DNA from: Clostridiales bacterium
Lineage (GTDB): Bacteria > Bacillota_A > Clostridia > Lachnospirales > Lachnospiraceae
Assembly: GCA_030154385.1 (NCBI GenBank)
Contig: JASKJZ010000165.1
Span: 1 to 6,080 of the forward strand
DNA: 6,080 nucleotides
Direction: 5' to 3'
Positions 1 to 6,080 of the stretch are shown piece after piece. Made by a program: the position numbers and the translations under genes. The notes under the pieces are model-generated. The model saw only the letters and a program-made list of their open reading frames with translations, had not been told where the DNA came from and ran no database searches. Position 1 is the first letter of the stretch. Every line of letters begins with the position of its first letter.

Positions 1-3000
1 TATTCTATGGTGACGGCTACAACACTTGACTGTAATAACAAAGAAGAATATAACGAACGTCTTCCACAGGAGGGAGAGAAAGCAGTTCTCGATACGGATG
101 CAGCAGGAAAAGAGCTTGATAATACCAATTCTATTTTATATGCAGATGATTTTTCATATGCAGGGTATGCAAGTGATTATCTAGCAAGCCGTGGAAATGA
201 GCCAAGATATCTGGTGGATTACAGTGGTGCCTTTGTTGTAAAAGATGGCAAATTGGAGCAATTGCTACCAACCTCTGTAGGCGAATGGAATCACAACGAT
301 CCCAATGCGGTTATTGGTGATTTCCGGTGGATGAATTATAAGGCAAGTATTGACGTTACAGTACCTGGCACTGGATATGCGGCAATTGCGATTCGAGAGC
401 AGACTGGAATGGGTCTGGAAGGAAGCGGCTACAATCTTCGAATCACGAAAGATGGTATGTGGACATTAAAGAAACGTGGATCAACACTGGTTAGCGGAGT
501 TGTAAAGGCGGATTCGAATGGTAGTTATCAGTTATCACTAGAAGGCAAGGGCGGAATTATTACTGCTTGGGTAGATGGGAAACAGGTAGCAGAATACCTG
601 GATACGAATCCAGAATATTTTGGTCGTGTTCGCATCGCAAGCAGCTGGGATAAAACAACCTTTGATAACCTATCCGTTGAAAAAATAGCAGGATATCTGC
701 CTTATGCGACGCAAATGATTGATAATGCATCCGATGAGGTGACCTATCAAGGAGGATGGAATATCATCGCAGGTGCTGGTGGTAGCAACAACGACTGGTA
801 CCGCTCTACGAGTACGAATACAAATACAGGAGATTCGTTACAGTTTACCTTGAAGGGTGATGGATTTGCTTTGATTGGAGCGAACAATGGCTCTGCAAAA
901 TTGAATATCACCGTTGATGGCGAGCAAAAGGCTTTAAATGCCGTTACCAATAGTAGCAGTCAGCACTGCGCTACCTATATGATGACGGGATTGGAAGACA
1001 AGCAGCATCAGGTCGTTGTTACAGTAGTAGAGGGCACGCTTGTATTAGATGCGATTTATTTCCTTCCATATAGTAAAACTAACAAAGATAAATTAAACGC
1101 TTTGTTGGAAAACGCAAATGCATTGGAAAAAGGTGATTATACCGATGCTACCTGGTCAACTTTTACGACTGCAAGGAGCGATGCACAGGCTGTTTTAGAA
1201 AAAATAGACGCGACCCAGCAAGAAGTGGATACTTCTCAGGTTGCATTAGCATTAGCGATGCAAGGTCTTTTGAAAGGAAGCAGTGTTGTTTTAGCAGAAG
1301 AAGTGCAGACAGCTATGTATGCGGGCGGGGCATGGAATCTTCCTGCAACGCTAAACTGTGAAACAGCAGATGGCAATAAGGTGGTAAAAAACGTAATTTG
1401 GAATACTGCGGATCTTTCACCGAAAGCATATGATACGATAACAGTATTTGGAACAATTAGCGGTGAAAAATATGTCGCAAAAGCAACCATTGAAGTTGTA
1501 CCAAAGGATCTCATCTATTTTGTGGATGCAGGTACTGGAATCGGTTATTATAATAACAATACAACGGCAGCACAGTCAAAGCCTTATGATTTAGTGCATG
1601 GACTTGTGACGGATCTTAAAAATACTTCTTCTGATGTTGCATATTCCGATGCAAATGGATGGGGTTATATCAACGATGGCACAACCAATAAGGTGAGTGC
1701 GACGGTAGATGGCGGTGATCGTCCGAATACCTACACCAGTACCGATAAATATAACGTTGGACTACGAGATAAGACCAATAGAGCACAGCCAATGCGTTAT
1801 CGCTTTACTCTAGATGCTGGAAAATACGAATTGACCGTAGGCTGTCATGAGTTCTATGGAAGCGGTCGTGTCCGTGATATGCAGCCTGGCGTTGTTTGGA
1901 AAGACGCAAAAGGAAATGATAAAGAGGTTAAGGGTACGGTTATTAATCTAAGAAGCCAAAATAACACAGGTACGGTAAGCTTTTCTCTTGACACAACAGC
2001 AGTGGTAGAATTCCAGTTATCTTATGTTTCAGGAGAAGCTTCGATGTATAGCTGGCTTGGCGTTGCGAAAACGGGAGAATATGATCCAAACGAAATAGTA
2101 ACAATTACAGCTCCAGATATGTGCGCAGTTGCAAGTGGTCAGGCCATTGAACTTCCACAGACCGTAGAGGTAACTACGGTTGAGGGTGTAACAAAAACTG
2201 TGGCGGTAACCTGGGATACCGAAGGTGTTGATTTAGTAACACCATACAAAACGGTTTTAATAAAAGGTTCTGTAGAGAGCAGCAGCTTAACGACTGAGGT
2301 CAAAGTGGAGGTAATACCGTCTACACTTGTATGGTTTATTGATAGTGGAATTGATTTAGAAACGCAGACGACCACGGCACCATTTCAGGCAGTAAAGAAT
2401 AGGATTCCTTCCATTAAAAATGACAAAGCCGATCAAGCTTTTGCAGGAGGTGTCACTTGGGGATATAATGCCGATGCTGTTAAAATCAAGGGGCAATCAG
2501 ACATTGATATGTCAAACAAAGCAGAGAGTGGATTATATGGTCAAGGAAGTGGAGAAACCTCCTCTCCAATCATCTACACACTGCCAATGGAAGCAGGGAA
2601 TTATAACATCAATCTTGGATTCCATGAATGGTGGGGTATGACTAGAACTATGAAGGTAAGCGCTTCTTGGATAGATGCATTAGGAGATGCAAAGGAGGTA
2701 GTACTTGCGGATAAGGTTACATTATCCCCTTCTCACTTAGAGGAACAGGTAAGTGATGCCATTGCATTGGATGCAGGTACCGTTGTGACAATAAAAATAG
2801 AGCGTGCAGAGGGAACAGAGGCTCCAGTAGTGAGCTGGCTAGCTGTCGATAAAGTTCTTCCTGTTGATAAGAGTGATTTAGCAAAGGCAGTAAGCGGAGC
2901 AGCAATCTTAGTGGAAACAAACTATACAAAAGAAAGCTTTGCAAACGTATCAGAAGCCTTAAAAGAGGCCTATGGCGTATTGGCGGATGAAAATGCAACG

Positions 3001-4212
3001 AAAGAAGCCGTGATAACTGCATTGAATGCATTACAGAATGCAGTAGCCAATCTTGAAATCCGAATAGAAGCACCAAAGGCGCAGATTACAACAGATCCAG
3101 TTGATACTTCTGCTCTTGCAAATGAAAAGGTAGTTCTCGTAACCTTATTAGCTCCAGCTCCAAGTGAGGCAATTTATTATACGCTGGATGGAAGCACTTC
3201 ATCGATTACTTCAAACCGCTATACAGCACCTTTTGAAGTGAAGACTTCAAATGTAAAAGGAGAGACTATTTCTGTAAAAGCGGTTTCTGTTTATGAAGAT
3301 CAGATTTCTAAATCTGTTGAGAAAACGATTGTATTTTTACCACGAGATAATGGAGGAGCAGGATCTGTAATTTCGATACCACTTCCAACGCCATCTTCCG
3401 ATCGTACGGTTTATCAAGAAGGTGATACAATTACCTATGCAAAGGATGCATTTGAAAAGGCAGCAAAGGAAAAACAGGACTTACATGTAGTAGTAAAGGA
3501 TAAGAGTGGAAAAGAGGTTTATTCCTGGAAATTTGAAGGAAAAGATTTGGCGGCAGCAAAGGATGAACAAAAGGATGTCGATTTGACGCTGAAAATTGTG
3601 CCTACAAAAGAAAGTGATGAATTGAAAGAAGTTCTTTCGAAAGAAGAAGGAGTTGTTCTTAACTTTGGTTATGATGGTATGCTTCCATCACAGGCAACGG
3701 TGCGTGTCAATGTGAAAGATAGCCTGGATGCTTCCAATGTTGGAAAACGGGTATATGTATATCACTATAATCAAGAGACCAAGAAGCTAGAAAATCTGCC
3801 ATTTAGCTCCACTTATAAAATGGATGAAGAGGGTTACGTTTCCATAAATCTGGTACATTGTTCGGATTATGTAATTCTTGCAAAAAAACCAGGTCGCAGT
3901 ATGATTGCAACCCTTGGTGAGCAGATTCAGGCAACGAATGGTAAAAAGACACTTTCCATTGGAAAAAGCAAACAAATAGAAGTGACATTACCGCAGACCT
4001 TAGAGCAAGTCAAATATTTAAAGGATGCTACCACAAGCAGTGCACTTGGCGGAGCAAAGGTAAGATATCATAGCCTTGACAAAGCCATTGCGATTGTTGA
4101 TGCAAACGGTAAAATTGTTGCAAAGAAAAAAGGTAAGACAACAATACTTACAAAGGTCACACTATATAACAAAAAGGTAATTGTGTTCAAAACGACGATT
4201 ACGGTAAAATAA
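1..4212 (+). CDS. Giant modular extracellular glycan-active protein, C-terminal part (probable GH59 galactocerebrosidase-type enzyme)
   Basis: The frame is open to base 1, so the N-terminus, with any signal peptide and catalytic barrel, lies outside the window; the ATG at 7 is probably internal. Residues here count from that ATG. Residues 41-228 resemble the C-terminal lectin-like domain of GH59 galactocerebrosidases: an ADDFSY opening, IGDFRWMNY (103-111, compare IGDYNWTNL in human GALC) and a closing FDNLSVE. Next come a jelly-roll carbohydrate-binding-like module (229-354), FIVAR (357-424), Big_4 (428-498), a galactose-binding-like module (500-690), Big_4 (696-770), a second copy of that module (772-950), FIVAR (952-1018), a chitobiase-C-like module with YYTLDGS (1022-1112), an unnamed domain ending in HCSDYVILAKK (1120-1294) and a basic Big_2-like domain (1296-1401). 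Expected role: release of beta-linked galactose from glycoconjugates outside the cell. No LPxTG, SLH or dockerin is visible. The module architecture is well supported; GH59 membership is inferred because the active site is not in view. Confidence 0.8.
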   Translation, partial: YSMVTATTLDCNNKEEYNERLPQEGEKAVLDTDAAGKELDNTNSILYADDFSYAGYASDYLASRGNEPRYLVDYSGAFVVKDGKLEQLLPTSVGEWNHNDPNAVIGDFRWMNYKASIDVTVPGTGYAAIAIREQTGMGLEGSGYNLRITKDGMWTLKKRGSTLVSGVVKADSNGSYQLSLEGKGGIITAWVDGKQVAEYLDTNPEYFGRVRIASSWDKTTFDNLSVEKIAGYLPYATQMIDNASDEVTYQGGWNIIAGAGGSNNDWYRSTSTNTNTGDSLQFTLKGDGFALIGANNGSAKLNITVDGEQKALNAVTNSSSQHCATYMMTGLEDKQHQVVVTVVEGTLVLDAIYFLPYSKTNKDKLNALLENANALEKGDYTDATWSTFTTARSDAQAVLEKIDATQQEVDTSQVALALAMQGLLKGSSVVLAEEVQTAMYAGGAWNLPATLNCETADGNKVVKNVIWNTADLSPKAYDTITVFGTISGEKYVAKATIEVVPKDLIYFVDAGTGIGYYNNNTTAAQSKPYDLVHGLVTDLKNTSSDVAYSDANGWGYINDGTTNKVSATVDGGDRPNTYTSTDKYNVGLRDKTNRAQPMRYRFTLDAGKYELTVGCHEFYGSGRVRDMQPGVVWKDAKGNDKEVKGTVINLRSQNNTGTVSFSLDTTAVVEFQLSYVSGEASMYSWLGVAKTGEYDPNEIVTITAPDMCAVASGQAIELPQTVEVTTVEGVTKTVAVTWDTEGVDLVTPYKTVLIKGSVESSSLTTEVKVEVIPSTLVWFIDSGIDLETQTTTAPFQAVKNRIPSIKNDKADQAFAGGVTWGYNADAVKIKGQSDIDMSNKAESGLYGQGSGETSSPIIYTLPMEAGNYNINLGFHEWWGMTRTMKVSASWIDALGDAKEVVLADKVTLSPSHLEEQVSDAIALDAGTVVTIKIERAEGTEAPVVSWLAVDKVLPVDKSDLAKAVSGAAILVETNYTKESFANVSEALKEAYGVLADENATKEAVITALNALQNAVANLEIRIEAPKAQITTDPVDTSALANEKVVLVTLLAPAPSEAIYYTLDGSTSSITSNRYTAPFEVKTSNVKGETISVKAVSVYEDQISKSVEKTIVFLPRDNGGAGSVISIPLPTPSSDRTVYQEGDTITYAKDAFEKAAKEKQDLHVVVKDKSGKEVYSWKFEGKDLAAAKDEQKDVDLTLKIVPTKESDELKEVLSKEEGVVLNFGYDGMLPSQATVRVNVKDSLDASNVGKRVYVYHYNQETKKLENLPFSSTYKMDEEGYVSINLVHCSDYVILAKKPGRSMIATLGEQIQATNGKKTLSIGKSKQIEVTLPQTLEQVKYLKDATTSSALGGAKVRYHSLDKAIAIVDANGKIVAKKKGKTTILTKVTLYNKKVIVFKTTITVK
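127..690 (+). other. GH59-type lectin-like domain (encoded region)
   Basis: This part of the large gene encodes residues 41-228, a concanavalin-like beta-sandwich. Recognisable stretches are DDFSY, RGNEPRYLVDYSGAFVV, IGDFRWMNY, AIAIREQTG and FDNLSVE. Their order and spacing follow the C-terminal lectin domain of galactocerebrosidases, where it packs against the catalytic barrel and helps shape the substrate site. This is the only visible clue to the enzyme class. A related lectin-like domain attached to another glycosidase family remains possible. Confidence 0.6.
1504..2856 (+). repeat. Divergent tandem galactose-binding-like modules separated by a Big_4 linker
   Basis: Two protein-level repeats, 1504-2076 (residues 500-690) and 2320-2856 (residues 772-950), each directly follow a Big_4 domain. 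Shared landmarks in the same order are L(I/V)(Y/W)F(V/I)D(A/S)G at the start, (G/T)WGY about 50 residues in, AG(K/N)Y followed by HE(F/W)(Y/W)G in the middle, and SWL(G/A)V at the end. The fold is inferred to be a malectin- or galactose-binding-like beta-sandwich that binds glycan. DNA identity between the copies is low, so this is an old duplication rather than a recent repeat. Confidence 0.7.
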
Positions 4213-4263
4213 AAAAAGATGCTGGTCATAAATTGCAAATATTTATGGCTGGCATCTTTTTTT
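4211..4263 (+). terminator. Strong rho-independent terminator after the giant gene
   Basis: A 15-base-pair stem (4218-4232 with 4242-4256, three G-U wobbles when transcribed) encloses a 9-base loop. It is followed by seven T (4257-4263) and preceded by seven A (4211-4217), which extend the stem and make it potentially bidirectional. It begins within the stop codon of the large gene. It should separate that transcript from the oxidoreductase unit downstream. Confidence 0.93.
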
Positions 4264-4265
4264 GG

Positions 4266-4292
4266 TTGAAAAGGGAGCGGTTTGGATATGCT
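4266..4292 (+). promoter_or_regulatory. Possible sigma-A promoter of the oxidoreductase unit
   Basis: TTGAAA at 4266-4271 could be a -35 box, with TATGCT at 4287-4292 as the -10 box. The 15-base spacer is shorter than the preferred 17. A promoter is expected here because a strong terminator lies just upstream and the next gene starts at 4334, but the match is weak. Confidence 0.25.
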
Positions 4293-4320
4293 AGCAGGTA
4301 GAACCAATTATATTGCAAGA

Positions 4321-4326
4321 AGAGGA
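4321..4326 (+). promoter_or_regulatory. Ribosome-binding site pointing to the original oxidoreductase start
   Basis: AGAGGA lies 7 bases before ATG 4334. No comparable purine-rich site precedes ATG 4384, the first start in the long open frame. The site therefore marks 4334 as the ancestral start and supports the view that the reading frame was broken afterwards. Confidence 0.65.
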
Positions 4327-4333
4327 TTTAAAG

Positions 4334-4411
4334 ATGGCATCAATCTGGAGTGAAACCTGCAACAAAAATGATATCCGCCCCTTATGCACGATAAAAAAAC
4401 AGAGGTGGTAG
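4334..4411 (+). pseudogene. Frame-disconnected N-terminus of the Rieske FAD oxidoreductase
   Basis: From ATG 4334, behind a good ribosome-binding site, the frame encodes MASIWSETCNKNDIRP and then runs into TAG at 4409-4411. The (I/Y)W-x-(E/D)-T pattern is how YhfW-type Rieske oxidoreductases begin, a short stretch ahead of the FAD-binding fold. The body of the protein continues in another frame. One extra C in the run at 4378-4381 would give ...DIRPLMHDKKTEVVVIGG, which matches the spacing I recall for Bacillus YhfW apart from one missing glycine. This is seen directly as two frames; the frameshift is inferred from the family pattern. A base-calling error in the C-run is an alternative. Confidence 0.7.
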
Positions 4412-5589
4412 TGATAGGAGGATTGGCAGGTATTTTAATTGCCTCTTTTCTAAAGAAGCGCAACATAGAAGCCTTGGTACTGGAGGCAAGTAAAATTGGT
4501 AGCGGACAGACACAAAATACGACGGCAAAAATAACAGTCCAGCATAATCTAAAGTATGATTATCTGATTCGCCGATTCGGAAACGAGCGAGCCTTACAAT
4601 ATGCGCAGGCCAATCAACAGGCCATTCTCGAATATATACGAATGATTCAAGAGAAACATATTGACTGTGATTTGGAAGAATGTTCGGCGTATCTCTATAC
4701 CAAAGAAAAAAATGGGGTGAAAAAGCTGAAACAGGAAGCGTTAGCAGCAGAGCACCTTGGTATTTTGGCAAAGTTCACCAAAGATACAAGTCTTCCCTTT
4801 TCTATTGATGGAGCTCTTTGCTTTTTTGGGCAAGCCAGATTTCATCCGCTAAAATTTCTATTTGCGATAGCCGAAGGCCTTTCCATATACGAAAACACAC
4901 CGGTTCGGTCAGGTTATTACTTTGCTCGCATGCACCAACAAAGAAGCTATGTGATAGCGTTAAAAGATGCTGGCCTACTGGATGGAATGTATCTTGGAAT
5001 TGATCCAGATGGACTATCCTTTCGGAAACAAGGCAACTTTTTACTTCTTGGTGGAGGAAATAATCGAAGCGGCTTTCACCAAACAAAGGGAAGCTATGAA
5101 ATGCTTCTAAAAAAAGCAGATCGATATTATCCGAATTGCGAAATGGTGGCAGGATGGTCGGCACAAGATTGTATGACGCTCGATCACATTCCCTATATTG
5201 GGACATTTTCAAGATCGACACCTAACTGGCATATTGCGACTGGATTTGAAAAATGGGGAATGACGAGCAGTATGGTAGCCGCCATGGTACTTAGTGATCA
5301 GATTTGCGGCAACAAAAACCCTTGGGAGGAGGTGTTTTCTCCAAGACGCTTTACACCCATTGCCTCAGCAAAATCATTTCTTGTGCAATCGGCGATTTCT
5401 ATGATATGGGAGGCAAGACCTTTTCTTACAAAAGATGCGAAGCGATGTACACATCTTGGATGCCAGCTTGCATGGAATGCAGAAGAAAGAACATGGGAAT
5501 GCCCTTGCCACGGCTCTCGCTTTGATGAAAAGGGAAGGTTACTCGATAATCCAGCACAAAGGAATTTGGAGCAAGCAGAAGATGAATAA
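4384..5589 (+). CDS. FAD-dependent oxidoreductase with C-terminal Rieske [2Fe-2S] domain, damaged (probable pseudogene)
   Basis: This is the body of a DAO-fold flavoprotein fused to a Rieske cluster domain, the YhfW-type family of about 500 residues; physiological substrate unknown. Visible landmarks are a Rossmann strand (VVVIGGLAGIL, 8-18), the ribose-binding acidic residue in LVLEAS (E34), NTTAKIT (45-51), GYYFARMHQQRSYV (177-190), GWSAQDCMTLD (257-267) and ATGFEKWGMTSS (285-296). The Rieske ligands are C355 and H357 (CTHLGC) and C373 and H376 (CPCH), with C360 and C375 as the disulphide pair. Damage: the start is out of frame with the natural one at 4334; the glycine motif is one residue short; about 33 residues are missing before GYYFARM (near 4909), including the usual HFPF strand; about 35 are missing before CTHLGC (near 5440). 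ATG 4384 has no convincing ribosome-binding site. The family is certain; activity is doubtful. Confidence 0.85.
   Translation: MHDKKTEVVVIGGLAGILIASFLKKRNIEALVLEASKIGSGQTQNTTAKITVQHNLKYDYLIRRFGNERALQYAQANQQAILEYIRMIQEKHIDCDLEECSAYLYTKEKNGVKKLKQEALAAEHLGILAKFTKDTSLPFSIDGALCFFGQARFHPLKFLFAIAEGLSIYENTPVRSGYYFARMHQQRSYVIALKDAGLLDGMYLGIDPDGLSFRKQGNFLLLGGGNNRSGFHQTKGSYEMLLKKADRYYPNCEMVAGWSAQDCMTLDHIPYIGTFSRSTPNWHIATGFEKWGMTSSMVAAMVLSDQICGNKNPWEEVFSPRRFTPIASAKSFLVQSAISMIWEARPFLTKDAKRCTHLGCQLAWNAEERTWECPCHGSRFDEKGRLLDNPAQRNLEQAEDE
5566..5571 (+). promoter_or_regulatory. Ribosome-binding site of the tocopherol-cyclase-like gene, inside the preceding gene
   Basis: TTGGAG ends 10 bases before ATG 5582 and lies within the last codons of the oxidoreductase. 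With the 8-base gene overlap this suits translational coupling. The spacing is slightly long, so the site is moderate rather than strong. Confidence 0.5.
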
Positions 5590-6080
5590 TCATTATTTTG
5601 AAGGAATTTATTTAAAACAACAAAATAAGAAGGATACGCTTTCACTAATCCCTGCCTATCATGTGGATAAAAGAGGAAGAAGCAGTGCTTCCCTGCAGGT
5701 CATAACCAATCAGCAAACCTGCTATGTGCCCTTTGAGGCAAAGGATTATCGTAGAGACAAAAAAAGAGAATTGATATATCTTGGAAAAAATATATTTGGC
5801 AGGAGTGGATGTCAATTTGATATCAAACGAAAAGGAATCAGCCTTAAGGGCTATTTACATTATGATAGGCTGGTTGCACCTTCCTATGATATTATGGGAC
5901 CATTTCGCTATGTCCCTTTTATGGAGTGCCGTCATCAGGTAATCAGTCTGTCTCACCAGGTAGAGGGTAAGGTTTGCTGGAATCAAAAGGAGTATGTATT
6001 TTCTGGAAGCAGAGGCTATATCGAAGGGGATAGGGGGAGTTCCTTTCCGTCACAGTATTTGTGGACACAGGCAAGTGTGG
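5582..6080 (+). CDS. Tocopherol cyclase-like family protein, N-terminal part
   Basis: The frame runs from ATG 5582 to the window edge (166 codons seen), so the C-terminus is missing. The start puts YFEGIYLK at residues 5-12, where the family usually has a YFEGWYFK-like motif; here I replaces the usual W. Further family marks are SLIPAYHVD (21-29), IMGPF (104-108), PFMECRHQVISLSH (112-125), GSRGYIEGDRGSSFP (141-155) and YLWTQ (159-163). Plant and cyanobacterial members close the chromanol ring of tocopherol. Bacillota members share the fold, but no tocopherol pathway is expected in these organisms, so the substrate here is unknown, perhaps a prenyl quinone or other lipid. No signal peptide or membrane segment is visible in this part. 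The start overlaps the oxidoreductase stop by 8 bases, implying one operon with coupled translation. The gene looks intact as far as it can be seen. Confidence 0.85.
   Translation, partial: MNNHYFEGIYLKQQNKKDTLSLIPAYHVDKRGRSSASLQVITNQQTCYVPFEAKDYRRDKKRELIYLGKNIFGRSGCQFDIKRKGISLKGYLHYDRLVAPSYDIMGPFRYVPFMECRHQVISLSHQVEGKVCWNQKEYVFSGSRGYIEGDRGSSFPSQYLWTQASV

Noticed and set aside
2717..3076. Antisense open frame of 119 codons opposite the giant gene
   Set aside because: Leucine-rich, low-complexity translation with no domain or ribosome-binding site; it is a shadow of the + strand coding sequence, as are the other antisense frames.
4211..4263. Hairpin as a riboswitch or attenuator for the downstream gene
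   Set aside because: It starts in the stop codon of the upstream gene and has a simple stem plus T-run, with no competing structure visible; an ordinary terminator explains it.
4309..4314. TATATT as a -10 box for the oxidoreductase
   Set aside because: Transcription would start at or in the ribosome-binding site at 4321, and no -35 box lies at a suitable distance.
4288..4353. A 21-codon open frame (MLAGRTNYIARRG...) between the terminator and the oxidoreductase, overlapping the 4334 start
   Set aside because: It is too short to judge, its ribosome-binding site is mediocre (GGGAG 10 bases away), and it resembles no family or leader peptide that I recognise.
4393..4399. Seven-A run as the site of the frameshift instead of the C-run
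   Set aside because: An eighth A would also rejoin the frames but gives LCTIKKTE; the C-run repair gives LMHDKKTE, which keeps the acidic residue the family has at this position (compare REDIETD in YhfW).
4382..5645. Antisense open frames of 115-139 codons opposite the oxidoreductase
   Set aside because: They mirror a gene with clear family motifs on the + strand and show no motifs of their own.

Overview
The window looks like the chromosome of a low-to-moderate-GC Bacillota (Firmicutes) bacterium, most plausibly an anaerobic gut species of the Erysipelotrichia or Lachnospiraceae type. This rests on AT-rich codon use, Shine-Dalgarno starts, and a very large modular extracellular protein built from bacterial Ig-like, FIVAR and carbohydrate-binding modules. 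All genes are on the + strand. No RNA genes, CRISPR arrays or insertion sequences were seen, and no gene-free stretch exceeds 300 bases.

Bases 1-4212 hold the C-terminal 1,400 or so residues of a giant secreted glycan-active protein whose N-terminus lies left of the window. The first 230 visible residues resemble the end of a family GH59 enzyme (galactocerebrosidase type), including its lectin-like domain. Behind this come a jelly-roll module, FIVAR, Big_4, a roughly 190-residue galactose-binding-like module, Big_4, a second copy of that module, FIVAR, a chitobiase-C-like module, an unnamed C-terminal domain and a Big_2-like domain. No surface-anchor signal is visible. A strong intrinsic terminator follows immediately (4211-4263).

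Bases 4334-5589 carry a FAD-dependent oxidoreductase with a C-terminal Rieske [2Fe-2S] domain (the Bacillus YhfW type), but the gene is damaged. The natural start with a good ribosome-binding site (4334) is in a different frame from the body (4384-5589). Adding one C to the C-run at 4378-4381 would rejoin them. In addition, the FAD-binding glycine motif lacks one residue, and two blocks of about 33-35 residues appear to be missing in frame, one in the FAD domain and one at the front of the Rieske domain. It is probably a pseudogene, although the four cluster-ligand residues remain.

From 5582 to the right edge lies the N-terminal part of a tocopherol-cyclase-like protein (PF14249 type). It overlaps the end of the oxidoreductase by 8 bases, so the two were presumably co-transcribed and translationally coupled. 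The oxidoreductase/cyclase-like pair forms a separate unit from the glycan-degrading protein upstream.
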